From: an uncultured Alphaproteobacteria bacterium
GTDB lineage: Bacteria > Pseudomonadota > Alphaproteobacteria > Rhizobiales > Aestuariivirgaceae
Assembly: GCA_937873445.1 (NCBI GenBank)
Contig: CALMWF010000016.1
Location: forward strand, 58,701-122,700
Reading direction: 5' to 3'
Length of the DNA: 64,000 nt
Below are positions 33,908 to 42,152 of this stretch, piece by piece. A program made the position numbers and the translations under genes. Below the pieces are notes generated by a model, which did not search any database, was not told the origin of the DNA, and saw only the letters and a list, made by a program, of their open reading frames with translations. The stretch's first letter is position 1. The number at the start of each line of letters is the position of its first letter.

Positions 33908-34608
33908 CATTGGCTGGTGTGAAACTTGTTCCACAGAGCTTGCGGCCCCAGCGCTTTGACCAGCGCCTCATGGGCCTCTGCCTCGGCCGCCGTGAAGCGG
34001 GGTGGCAGCGCCACAGGCCGCGCCAGGGGGTTCTGCCGGGCCGCAGCGGCAAGGGCCGGCGCACGCACCGGTTCGGGGGCCAGCGTCATGGCGGTCTGCC
34101 GCCCGCCGATGAGTTCGAGATACACTTCCGCCAGCAATTCGGCGTCAAGCAGGGCGCCGTGCTTTTCGCGGCGCGAATTGTCGATGCCATAGCGCTTGCA
34201 CAGGGCATCAAGGCTGTTGGGCGCCATGGGATGGCGGCGGCGCGCCATGGCCAGCGTATCGGTGGCCCGCTCCATGACCAGTTCCGGCAGGCCGAGCCAA
34301 CCCAGCTCGGCGTTGAGGAATTTCATGTCGAAGCCGGCATTGTGGATGATGAGCGGCGCTTCACCGATGAAGGCGATGAAATCGGCGGCAACAGCGGCAA
34401 ACAGCGGCTTGTCCTTCAAGAAGTCGTCGCTCAGGCCGTGGATGGCCACGGCCTCGGCGGGAACCGCCCGCTCCGGATTGAGATAGACATGGAAGGTCTG
34501 GCCGGTGGGCAGGTGATTGATGAGTTCAACCGCGCCGATCTCGACAATGCGGTGGCCGGAAGCGGGATCAATGCCGGTGGTTTCGGTGTCGAGAACGATT
34601 TCACGCAT
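33907..34608 (-). CDS. dnaQ: DNA polymerase III epsilon subunit
   Basis: Proofreading 3'-5' exonuclease of the replicase. The 233-residue protein has Exo I DTETTG (residues about 6-11), Exo II as [15 protein letters not shown] and Exo III as [17 protein letters not shown], plus the C-terminal region that binds the alpha subunit. ATG at 34608 begins [12 protein letters not shown]; the frame upstream to 34719 overlaps coaE and is not typical. It follows coaE after 4 bp in the ppsR-maf-aroE-coaE-dnaQ operon. Confidence 0.97.
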   Translation of the reverse strand: MREIVLDTETTGIDPASGHRIVEIGAVELINHLPTGQTFHVYLNPERAVPAEAVAIHGLSDDFLKDKPLFAAVAADFIAFIGEAPLIIHNAGFDMKFLNAELGWLGLPELVMERATDTLAMARRRHPMAPNSLDALCKRYGIDNSRREKHGALLDAELLAEVYLELIGGRQTAMTLAPEPVRAPALAAAARQNPLARPVALPPRFTAAEAEAHEALVKALGPQALWNKFHTSQ

Positions 34609-34612
34609 GGAA

Positions 34613-35206
34613 TCAGGTGGCGGTGAGGGCGGCAAGCACCCGGTCAACTTCACGGCCAAGATCGCCGAGATCACCAGCATTGTCGATGATGAAATCGGCC
34701 CGTAAGCGCTTTTCCGCATCGGGCATCTGGCGGACGAGAATGAGATCGAGTTTTTCTTCGGTCATGCCGGGACGAAGAAGGGCGCGCCGACGCTGCAGCG
34801 CCGCGGGGGCCGAGACGAGAAGGACCGCATCCACCTCGCGGTCCGCTCCGGTTTCAAAGAGCAGGGGAATGTCGAGCACCGCCAGGCGGGCGCCGCTGGC
34901 CTGTGCCTCCCTCAGAAACGCGGTACGGCGCTGGTGGACCAGCGGATGAATGAGAGATTCGAGTCGCTGCAGACGGGCGGGCTGATCCTGCACCAGTTTT
35001 GACAGAATGGTGCGATCCACCCCTGTGCCCCGCACAGCGGCGGCAAAGCCGGAGTCGCTCCGCAACGTTCTGGCCGCGCTGCCATCACGATAGAGTTCAT
35101 GCACGGCGGCATCGGCGTCAAAGACCGGAATGCCGCGTTGGCGCAGAAGTTTTGCCACTTCGCTTTTGCCCATGGCGATGGAGCCGGTGAGGCCGATCAC
35201 TTTCAT
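34613..35206 (-). CDS. coaE: dephospho-CoA kinase
   Basis: Last step of coenzyme A synthesis, phosphorylating the ribose 3'-OH of dephospho-CoA. The 197-residue protein has the P-loop [17 protein letters not shown] at the N-terminus, [35 protein letters not shown] and [10 protein letters not shown]. Its ATG overlaps the aroE stop by 4 bp. Confidence 0.97.
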   Translation of the reverse strand: MKVIGLTGSIAMGKSEVAKLLRQRGIPVFDADAAVHELYRDGSAARTLRSDSGFAAAVRGTGVDRTILSKLVQDQPARLQRLESLIHPLVHQRRTAFLREAQASGARLAVLDIPLLFETGADREVDAVLLVSAPAALQRRRALLRPGMTEEKLDLILVRQMPDAEKRLRADFIIDNAGDLGDLGREVDRVLAALTAT

Positions 35207-36042
35207 GGCCGGTGATCCGGGTCAATGTCGCGGGCGACAAGATTATAAAGCTCTGCCGTCACCTCCGGCTTTCTGCCGAACCACAGTTCAAAGCCGGTGG
35301 CCGCCTGATGCAGCAGCATGCCCAGACCCGGCACGATGACATGGCCGCGTGACTGGGCCTGGCGCAGCAGCGGTGTAACAAGGGGTGTATAGACAATATC
35401 CGCCACCACGGCCGACGGCTTGAGCGGCACTAGGTCAAGAGCCAGGGCTGGCTGACCGGTCATCCCGAGGGCGGTGGTGTTGATGAGAAGATCACAGGCC
35501 GCAAGATCATGGGCCAGACCGGCCCCATCGCTGGCGCCGACAATGCCGGGGCCGAGGGACAGCAGCGCCTCGGCGCGGGCGCGGGTGCGGTTCGACACGG
35601 TAATACTGGCCGCCCCCGCATCGACCAGTGCCGCGACAATGGCCCGGGCGGCACCGCCCGCGCCCAGCACCAGCACCCTGGCGTTTTGAATGGAGAAACC
35701 GGGAGCTGCCGCAGCCAGGCTGGCCAGGAACCCCTGACCATCCGAGCTGGTGCCATGGGTCTTGCCGTCCCTGACCCAGACGGTGTTGACCGCCCCCAGG
35801 CGACGGGCAAGGCCATCCACCACATCGAGATGGGCAAGGGCCTTTTCCTTGTGGGGAATGGTGATGTTGCAGCCAGCGAGCCCGCTTTCGGCCAGACCGC
35901 GCAGAAAGGAGCCAAGACCGTCCGGCGGCACAGGCTGGCGGTCATAGTGTCCGGCAATACCGTAGTGCCTGAGCCAGTAGTTATGGATCAGCGGCGAGCG
36001 CGAATGGCCGATGGGCCAGCCGATAACCACGGCGCGGGTCAT
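35203..36042 (-). CDS. aroE: shikimate dehydrogenase
   Basis: NADPH-dependent reduction of 3-dehydroshikimate in aromatic amino-acid synthesis. The 279-residue protein has the shikimate site VIGWPIGHSRSPLIHNYWL, the catalytic Lys in NITIPHKEKALAHLD, the nucleotide loop VLGAGGAARAIVAAL, SNRTRARAEAL and the C-terminal GLGMLLHQAATGFELWFG. It overlaps coaE and maf by 4 bp at each end. Confidence 0.97.
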   Translation of the reverse strand: MTRAVVIGWPIGHSRSPLIHNYWLRHYGIAGHYDRQPVPPDGLGSFLRGLAESGLAGCNITIPHKEKALAHLDVVDGLARRLGAVNTVWVRDGKTHGTSSDGQGFLASLAAAAPGFSIQNARVLVLGAGGAARAIVAALVDAGAASITVSNRTRARAEALLSLGPGIVGASDGAGLAHDLAACDLLINTTALGMTGQPALALDLVPLKPSAVVADIVYTPLVTPLLRQAQSRGHVIVPGLGMLLHQAATGFELWFGRKPEVTAELYNLVARDIDPDHRP

Positions 36043-36635
36043 GTGGACAGAATTCCCTGTTGGCGCAGGAAGGCAAGAAGCGGCAGCAGGGGCAGACCGA
36101 GTATGGCCGTGTGATCGCCCGCAACCCTGGCAAAGAGCTGGGCCCCCTCTTCCTCCAGCTTGTAGCCGCCCACCGAGGTGAGCAGAGCATCACCCTGCCG
36201 GTCGATATAGGCGGCCAGAAAAGCCCGGGAAAAGCTGCGCATGGTCAGGCGGGCCGAGGCGCGGTGGCGCCACAGAATGCGGCCAGCCTGGGCCACGGCC
36301 AGAGCCGAATGGAGCCGGTGGGTTTTGCCGCGCAGGCGCCACAGCTGGCGGCGAGCCTCATCCCTATTGGCAGGCTTGTCAAAGTCCTGACCATCCAGAT
36401 CCAGCACCTGATCGGCCCCCAGTATGAGCGCCTGCGGATGAGCCGGACAGAGCGAGAGCGCCTTGGCGTCAGCCAGGGCCTGTGCGAGGCGGGCCGGCGG
36501 GTGACCGCGCAGGATCTGTTTCAGGTCCGCTTCATCAACGCTTGGGCGTAGGGCAGCAAAAGCCACGCCAGCATTGGCCAGAAGCTGGCGCCTTATGGCG
36601 CTGGTGGAGGCGAGGATGAGGCTGTCAATGGCCAT
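36039..36635 (-). CDS. Maf-family nucleotide pyrophosphatase
   Basis: A 198-residue HAM1-like-fold protein with LILASTSAIRRQLL at the N-terminus (the S-x-x-R of Maf), SVDEADLKQ, ILGADQVLDLDGQDFDKP (catalytic Asp-Gln region) and TSVGGYKLEEEGAQLF. Maf proteins hydrolyse dTTP/UTP or 7-methyl-GTP; the motif form here is nearer the YceF (7-methyl-GTP) type, but this is tentative. ATG 36635 overlaps the end of ppsR. Confidence 0.92.
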   Translation of the reverse strand: MAIDSLILASTSAIRRQLLANAGVAFAALRPSVDEADLKQILRGHPPARLAQALADAKALSLCPAHPQALILGADQVLDLDGQDFDKPANRDEARRQLWRLRGKTHRLHSALAVAQAGRILWRHRASARLTMRSFSRAFLAAYIDRQGDALLTSVGGYKLEEEGAQLFARVAGDHTAILGLPLLPLLAFLRQQGILST

Positions 36636-37449
36636 GGTCGGCCTGCCACTCGGCGTGAAGTTTGGTGATGGCGGCGGCGGTTTCTTCAACCGAGCGGCGG
36701 GTCACATCGATGAGCGGCCAGTCATACTTGCGGCACAGATTGGTCATGTTCAGGATTTCCTCCTGAATGGCCCGGGCATCAATATAGGAGGTGTTGGATT
36801 TTTCATTGAGGCTCATGAGCCGGTGCTTGCGGATCTGGGCAATGCGTTCGGCCGATGCCATGAGGCCGATGACCGGCTTGTCCTTCAGTTCCATGAGGGC
36901 GGGTGGCAGCGGCATTGATTTCCCCACTGGAATATTGGCCACCTTCAGACCGCGCAGCGCGAGATAAATGCTGGTCGGCGTTTTGGACGACCGGCTGATG
37001 CCAAGAAGCACAATATCGGCGCCGGCAAGATCACCGGCATTCAGACCATCATCATGGGCAAGCGTATAGGTCAGGGCATCCATGCGCCGGAAGTAGTCGG
37101 CATTGAGCACATACTGGCCACCCACCTGGGGCTTTGATTTGGAATTGAGAAATGCCCCCAGGCTCTGGATCATCGGATCAAGAATGGATACGGCGGGAAT
37201 GCCCAGACGGTCGCAATCACTCTCCAGCTGCTTGCGGATTTCTGGATCCAGCAGCGTGAAGAAAACAATGCCGGGTTGGAGTTCAATGTCGGCCACGGCG
37301 CGGGCAAGCTGGCGGGGGGTGCGAATCAGCGCATGAATATGGGCAATGGGGCTGTGGTCCGTGTAGGATGCCATGGCGGCACGGGCGGCGGTTTGCAGGG
37401 TCTCACCGGTGGAGTCGGACACGAGATGCATATGGAAATGGCGTTTCAT
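36625..37449 (-). CDS. PPSR-family kinase-pyrophosphorylase (pyruvate,phosphate dikinase / PEP synthase regulator)
   Basis: Bifunctional regulator that ADP-dependently phosphorylates, and Pi-dependently dephosphorylates, pyruvate phosphate dikinase or PEP synthase. The 274-residue protein begins MKRHFHMHLVSDSTGETLQ, has the P-loop-like LLGISRSSKTPTSIYLALRG near residue 150, and the C-terminal IDVTRRSVEETAAAI. ATG 37449 is chosen by family; the frame running up to 37536 lies in the presumed origin region. First gene of the leftward operon next to oriC. Confidence 0.93.
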   Translation of the reverse strand: MKRHFHMHLVSDSTGETLQTAARAAMASYTDHSPIAHIHALIRTPRQLARAVADIELQPGIVFFTLLDPEIRKQLESDCDRLGIPAVSILDPMIQSLGAFLNSKSKPQVGGQYVLNADYFRRMDALTYTLAHDDGLNAGDLAGADIVLLGISRSSKTPTSIYLALRGLKVANIPVGKSMPLPPALMELKDKPVIGLMASAERIAQIRKHRLMSLNEKSNTSYIDARAIQEEILNMTNLCRKYDWPLIDVTRRSVEETAAAITKLHAEWQADHGH

Positions 37450-37770
37450 GGCGGCGGGATGAATTGTGGAAAACCCTGATGCTGGAAAAAGACATAGCGC
37501 CGCTGTGGAAGAAGGAAAGAGTTTTACCGGCTTCATCCCGGAGGACGGTGAAAACCGGGATTGTGGACAAGTCGAGAGGCTGCGCCGGAAATCGCTCGTA
37601 TTGTTCTTAACCCATTAGTTTCAAACGATTATTTTCATTGCATGGACGGGTGTTGCGGAAGGTGACGAATTTGCCATTTGAAAGACGGTGGAAAAGGCGT
37701 TTATCCCGGCAATCCACAGACCAACAACGACTCCAGACTCCTTAAGGGTTTTTTAAGAAGAGGGTTCATT
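37450..37770. other. candidate chromosomal replication origin (oriC) next to hemE
   Basis: A 321-bp gap without a credible gene and lower in G+C than its surroundings. DnaA-box-like 9-mers: TGTGGAAAA (37465-37473), TGTGGAAGA (37504-37512), TGTGGACAA (37562-37570), GGTGGAAAA (37688-37696) and CAATCCACA (37710-37718). An AT-rich stretch at about 37600-37640 includes an IHF-like site TTTCAAACGATTA (37619-37631, one mismatch) and a TTAACCC half-site. A perfect CtrA box lies at 37742-37756. Origins beside hemE are established in Caulobacter and Rickettsia, and parAB is close by. Inferred, not proven. Confidence 0.72.
37742..37756. promoter_or_regulatory. CtrA binding box (TTAA-N7-TTAA) upstream of hemE
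   Basis: TTAA (37742-37745), seven bases, TTAA (37753-37756): an exact match to the CtrA consensus, 14 bp before the hemE start. In Caulobacter, CtrA boxes in the hemE-linked origin block DnaA-dependent initiation and control origin transcription. Confidence 0.65.
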
Positions 37771-38796
37771 TTGAGACAGGCATTGATGGACGTCCTGAGG
37801 GGTGAAGTGCCGGAGCGGCGTCCAGTCTGGTTCATGCGTCAGGCGGGGCGCTATTTGCCGGAGTATCGGGCCTTGAGGGCAGAGGCCGGATCGTTTCTCA
37901 ATCTTTGCTATGATCCGGTGAAGGCCTGCGAGGTGACGCTGCAGCCACTGCGCCGCTTTGATATCGATGCTGCCATTCTGTTCTCGGATATTCTGGTGGT
38001 GCCCCATGCCCTGGGCCTTGATTTGCGCTTTGCCGAGGGGGAAGGGCCGATCCTTCAGACGGTCCGGTCGGAAGATGAGGTGGCGCGGCTGAAGGTTTCG
38101 CAGCCCGGCGACCAGTTTAAAAAGGTGGCAGAGACGGTGGCGCTGGTTCGCGCTGGTTTGGCGCCGGAGAAGGCGCTGATCGGTTTTTGCGGTGCGCCGT
38201 GGACCGTGGCGAGCTACATGATCGAGGGTGGCAGCTCGAAGCGGCTGCGGGCGAAGAGCGTGGCAGAGGAAAACCCGGCGTGGTTTGCTGATCTGATGGA
38301 CCGGCTGGTGGAGGTTTCGGTCCATTACCTCTGCATGCAGGTGGAGGCAGGTGCTGACTGTGTGCAGATTTTTGACAGCTGGGCGGGGGACCTGGAGGGG
38401 GAAACGCTGGAACGATGCGTGTTTGCACCCATCAGCAGAATGGTGAAGCTGTTGAAAGCACGTTTCTCCCGTCTGCCGGTCATTGGTTTTGCCCGCGGCA
38501 TTGGCCTGCGGCAGGCGGATTTTGCCCGGGCGACTGGTGTTGATGCCGTGAGTGTCGAGGACGATCTGGTGCTGTCTGATGTGCTGGCAACTCTGCCCCC
38601 GGCGGTGGCAGTTCAGGGCAATCTGTCGCCGCAAGAGCTGCTGGCTGGCGGAGGGGCGATGCGTGAGGCTGTGGCGGCACTCCTGTCGTCGGTGCCGAAG
38701 CAGCGCCACATTTTCAATCTTGGCCATGGCATTGTGCCGCCGACGCCCATTGCGCATGTGGCCGAGGTGGTGGCCATGATCCGGGCTGCGGATTAG
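37771..38796 (+). CDS. hemE: uroporphyrinogen decarboxylase
   Basis: Decarboxylates uroporphyrinogen III to coproporphyrinogen III in heme synthesis. The 341-residue protein has the signatures RPVWFMRQAGRYLPEYRALR near the N-terminus and GFCGAPWTVASYMIEGG at about residue 140, with FDSWAGDLEG and FNLGHGIVPPTP later. The TTG start at 37771 is preferred because AAGAGGG lies about 6 bases upstream; an ATG at 37786 (MDVLRGE) is the alternative. hemJ follows after 4 bp. Confidence 0.95.
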   Translation: MRQALMDVLRGEVPERRPVWFMRQAGRYLPEYRALRAEAGSFLNLCYDPVKACEVTLQPLRRFDIDAAILFSDILVVPHALGLDLRFAEGEGPILQTVRSEDEVARLKVSQPGDQFKKVAETVALVRAGLAPEKALIGFCGAPWTVASYMIEGGSSKRLRAKSVAEENPAWFADLMDRLVEVSVHYLCMQVEAGADCVQIFDSWAGDLEGETLERCVFAPISRMVKLLKARFSRLPVIGFARGIGLRQADFARATGVDAVSVEDDLVLSDVLATLPPAVAVQGNLSPQELLAGGGAMREAVAALLSSVPKQRHIFNLGHGIVPPTPIAHVAEVVAMIRAAD

Positions 38797-38800
38797 ACGA

Positions 38801-39229
38801 ATGCTCTATCTCTGGCTCAAGGTTGTTCATGTGCTGGCGGTCATCTCGTGGATGGCAGGTCTCTTCTATCTGCCGCGACTTTTTGTCTATCACAGCATGG
38901 AGAGCAGAGACTCGGCCACCGGCAAAACCTTCAAGATCATGGAACGCCGCCTGATCAAGACCATCATGCGGCCGGCCGCTGTGGTGACGTTCGGGTCCGG
39001 CCTGTGGCTGGTCTGGGCGGCGGGTTATGGCTATTTCGATTTCTGGCTGGTGATGAAATATCTGGGTGTTGCCGCCATGCTGGGGGTTCACCTGGTGCTG
39101 GAGCACTATGTCGTGCTGTTCCGGGATGACCAGGCCGTACCGGGGCACCGGTTTTTTCGGGTGCTTAACGAAGTGCCGACGGTTTTGCTGATCTGGATCG
39201 TCATATGGGTGGTGGTGAAGCCCTGGTAA
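38801..39229 (+). CDS. hemJ: protoporphyrinogen oxidase HemJ
   Basis: A 142-residue integral membrane protein with four hydrophobic helices that oxidises protoporphyrinogen IX in many Alphaproteobacteria and cyanobacteria. It starts YLWLKVVHVLAVISWMAGLFYLPRLFVYH, with the conserved His in VVHVLAV, and contains MERRLIKTIMRPA and VMKYLGVAAMLGVH. It is co-transcribed with hemE, the step two positions earlier in the same pathway. Confidence 0.94.
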   Translation: MLYLWLKVVHVLAVISWMAGLFYLPRLFVYHSMESRDSATGKTFKIMERRLIKTIMRPAAVVTFGSGLWLVWAAGYGYFDFWLVMKYLGVAAMLGVHLVLEHYVVLFRDDQAVPGHRFFRVLNEVPTVLLIWIVIWVVVKPW

Positions 39230-39370
39230 CCACAGGTGTCACCCCTTCAAATACGGGCTTTTCTCGGCAACCGACCTTTGCTATGACGCGGGTCAGACCG
39301 GGTTCTCCGGTTCCCGCCCGTTGCTGGCGCCCTCTTTCTCCCCGCGCTTCAGCCTTCCCCACGAAAGACC

Positions 39371-40654
39371 ATGATCGATATTACTGACCTGAAAGAGATC
39401 AAGCTCAAGGATCTCAAACTCAAAACCCCCGCCGAACTCGTCACCATTGCCGAGGGGCTGGAGGTGGAAAATGCCGGCGCGCTCCGCAAACAGGAGCTGC
39501 TGTTCGCCATTCTGAAGAATCTCGCCGCCCGCAACGTCGAAATCATCGGCGAAGGCGTGGTGGAGGTGCTGCAGGACGGCTTTGCCTTCCTGCGCTCGCC
39601 CGATGCCAACTATCTCGCCGGGCCGGATGACATTTACGTTTCACCCAGCCAGATCCGCAAATTCACACTCAAGACCGGTGACACGGTGGAGGGCCAGATC
39701 CGCAGTCCCAAGGATGGCGAGCGCTACTTCGCCCTGGTGAAGGTGAATACCATCAATTTCGAGGACCCGGAGAAGGCCCGCCACAAGGTGCACTTCGACA
39801 ACCTCACACCGCTCTACCCCGATGAGCGGCTGGAGATGGAAATCGCTGACCCGACGCGCAAGGATTTCTCGCCGCGGGTGATCGATATTGTCGCCCCCCT
39901 GGGCAAGGGCCAGCGCGGCCTCATTGTGGCACCACCGCGCACCGGCAAAACCGTGCTGTTGCAGAATATCGCTCATTCCATCACCACCAATCATCCCGAG
40001 TGCTATCTCATCGTGCTGCTCATTGACGAGCGGCCCGAGGAAGTGACGGACATGCAGCGTTCGGTGAAGGGCGAGGTCATCTCCTCCACCTTCGATGAGC
40101 CGGCTTCGCGCCATGTGCAGGTGGCGGAAATGGTGATCGAAAAGGCCAAGCGCCTGGTGGAGCACGGCCGCGATGTCATCATCCTGCTCGATTCCATCAC
40201 CCGTCTGGGCCGCGCCTACAACACGGTGGTGCCGTCCTCCGGCAAGGTGCTGACGGGTGGCGTGGACGCCAATGCCCTGCAGCGCCCCAAGCGCTTCTTC
40301 GGTGCCGCCCGCAATATCGAGGAAGGCGGCTCGCTCACCATCATTGCCACCGCTCTCATCGACACCGGCAGCCGCATGGACGAAGTGATCTTTGAAGAAT
40401 TCAAGGGCACCGGCAACTCGGAAATCATCCTCGACCGCAAGGTGGCCGACAAGCGCGTCTTCCCGGCCATTGACATTCTGCGCTCGGGCACCCGCAAGGA
40501 AGAACTGCTGGTCAAGCCCGACCTGCTGAAGAAGACCTATGTGCTGCGCCGGATTCTCAATCCCATGGGCACGGTGGATGCCATCGAATTCCTGCTCGAC
40601 AAGCTGCGCCAGACCAAGGGCAACAGTGACTTCTTTGATTCCATGAATGCCTGA
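39371..40654 (+). CDS. rho: transcription termination factor Rho
   Basis: Hexameric RNA-dependent ATPase/helicase ending transcripts. The 427-residue protein has the N-terminal Rho domain ([13 protein letters not shown]), the cold-shock-like RNA-binding fold ([22 protein letters not shown]), Walker A as [11 protein letters not shown], the Q-loop and Walker [15 protein letters not shown], and the R-loop [21 protein letters not shown] 141-bp leader separates it from hemJ. A hairpin follows its stop. Confidence 0.98.
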   Translation: MIDITDLKEIKLKDLKLKTPAELVTIAEGLEVENAGALRKQELLFAILKNLAARNVEIIGEGVVEVLQDGFAFLRSPDANYLAGPDDIYVSPSQIRKFTLKTGDTVEGQIRSPKDGERYFALVKVNTINFEDPEKARHKVHFDNLTPLYPDERLEMEIADPTRKDFSPRVIDIVAPLGKGQRGLIVAPPRTGKTVLLQNIAHSITTNHPECYLIVLLIDERPEEVTDMQRSVKGEVISSTFDEPASRHVQVAEMVIEKAKRLVEHGRDVIILLDSITRLGRAYNTVVPSSGKVLTGGVDANALQRPKRFFGAARNIEEGGSLTIIATALIDTGSRMDEVIFEEFKGTGNSEIILDRKVADKRVFPAIDILRSGTRKEELLVKPDLLKKTYVLRRILNPMGTVDAIEFLLDKLRQTKGNSDFFDSMNA

Positions 40655-40657
40655 AGC

Positions 40658-40678
40658 AGGGGGCCAGTCTGGCCCCCT
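40658..40678 (+). terminator. hairpin terminator after rho
   Basis: AGGGGGCCA (40658-40666) and TGGCCCCCT (40670-40678) form a perfect 9-bp stem with a three-base loop, four bases after the rho stop. The following CACTTTCG is only weakly T-rich. Confidence 0.6.
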
Positions 40679-40748
40679 CACTTTCGTGCCGAGCTTGGCA
40701 TGCCAGGCCCTTCCGGGTCATACGCGGTAGTATCGATTCGATTCCGAA

Positions 40749-42095
40749 ATGACTGCCCAGACCACCATATTTGCCCTGTCCAGCGGGTCGCTGCCGGCCG
40801 GGATTGCGGTTGTCCGTCTCTCTGGCCCGTCCGCCGGTAGGGCCGTGCAGGAACTGGCGGGCGACCTTCCTGCGCCGCGGCGCGCCAGCCTCAGACGATT
40901 GAGGGGGCGCACAGGCGGGCTGGTAGATGAGGCCCTGGTGCTGTGGCTGCCGGGACCGGACACGGTGACCGGCGAAGACATGGCGGAATTTCACCTGCAC
41001 GGCAGTGCGGCGGTGGTGGAGAAGCTCTCCGCCGAACTCTTGGCCCTTCCCGGTATGGCGCTGGCCGGACCCGGCGAGTTCACCCGCCGTGCCTTCGCCA
41101 ACGGGCGGATGGATCTGACCCAGGTGGAAGGGCTTTCCGACCTGCTTGCCGCGCAAACGGAGCACCAGCGCCAGCAGGCGCTGCGGCTGTTCTCGGGCGA
41201 TGCCAGTTCCGTTTTTGAGGATTGGCGCCGGCAGGTGATTGCCGCCGAGGCGTCGCTGACGGCGGCCATTGATTTCAATGAGGAGGAGGATGTGGGGGTG
41301 CAGGCGCTGGCCGATCTGCGCCCGCGGCTTGGCCAGCTTATCCGCACCCTGGAGAAGGCGCTTTTGCAGGCCGGTAGAGCCGGAGCCCTACGGGATGGAT
41401 TCAAGGTGGTGCTGACGGGTCCGCCCAATGCCGGCAAATCGTCTTTGCTCAATGGTCTGGCAGGCCGTGACGCCGCTATCATATCTTCCGAAGCGGGCAC
41501 CACGCGCGATGTCATTGAAGTGCCGGTCATGCTGGCGGATTACCGGGTCATCCTGACCGATACGGCGGGACTGCGGTCGGTTTCCGCTGATCAGGGGGTG
41601 GAACAGGAGGGCATGCGGCGGGCGCAGGCCGAGGTTGCTGCTGCTGATATCGTTCTCTGGGTGGTGGCTCCCGATGTTACGGCAGACGCATCACCCGTGG
41701 CACAGCCGGATCTGGTCATTTTGAACAAGAGTGATCTGGCGTCCGGCCCTACCCAAACGATTCGGACACGCAACGGTGAGTCATACACGGTAGATCTTGC
41801 TGTTTCCGCCATGACCGGGGCGGGCCTTGACCGGCTGCTGCAGCGGCTCGGGGAAATGATCTCGGCACGGATGATGGGGGCGGAAGATGCCGTGGTGGTG
41901 CGCATGCGCCATGTGGCGGCCCTTCAAAGAACGATTCGGCTCCTCAACGATGCGCTTTCCGTGGAGAAAATGGGCCTGGAAGTGATGGCCGAATCGCTGC
42001 GCGAGGCCGCACAAAGCCTCGCCAGCCTCACCGGAAAGGTTGATGTTGAAGACGTGCTGGGGCAAATCTTCAGCGAATTCTGTATTGGCAAGTGA
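40749..42095 (+). CDS. mnmE: tRNA uridine-5-carboxymethylaminomethyl modification GTPase MnmE
   Basis: With MnmG it modifies U34 of certain tRNAs. The 448-residue protein has an N-terminal tetrahydrofolate-binding domain (TIFALSSG, PGEFTRRAFANGRMDLTQVEGL), a helical domain interrupted by the G domain (G1 GPPNAGKSSLLN near residue 225, G2 GTTRD, G3 DTAGLR, G4 NKSD) and the C-terminal FSEFCIGK with the conserved Cys. parS1 lies six bases after its stop, then mnmG. Confidence 0.97.
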   Translation: MTAQTTIFALSSGSLPAGIAVVRLSGPSAGRAVQELAGDLPAPRRASLRRLRGRTGGLVDEALVLWLPGPDTVTGEDMAEFHLHGSAAVVEKLSAELLALPGMALAGPGEFTRRAFANGRMDLTQVEGLSDLLAAQTEHQRQQALRLFSGDASSVFEDWRRQVIAAEASLTAAIDFNEEEDVGVQALADLRPRLGQLIRTLEKALLQAGRAGALRDGFKVVLTGPPNAGKSSLLNGLAGRDAAIISSEAGTTRDVIEVPVMLADYRVILTDTAGLRSVSADQGVEQEGMRRAQAEVAAADIVLWVVAPDVTADASPVAQPDLVILNKSDLASGPTQTIRTRNGESYTVDLAVSAMTGAGLDRLLQRLGEMISARMMGAEDAVVVRMRHVAALQRTIRLLNDALSVEKMGLEVMAESLREAAQSLASLTGKVDVEDVLGQIFSEFCIGK

Positions 42096-42100
42096 GGCCA

Positions 42101-42116
42101 TGTTTCACGTGAAACC
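42101..42116. promoter_or_regulatory. parS centromere site 1
   Basis: TGTTTCACGTGAAACC matches the universal chromosomal parS palindrome (TGTTTCACGTGAAACA) at 15 of 16 positions. It lies in the mnmE-mnmG gap, about 3.4 kb from parB. Confidence 0.88.
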
Positions 42117-42152
42117 CTTGCTCCGTGGGCAGACGAATCAGGAATCGCGCTG

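Noticed and set aside
37678..37770. Extension of hemE to an upstream in-frame start at 37678
   Set aside because: The added residues do not resemble the family, and the segment carries origin-like motifs and the CtrA box.
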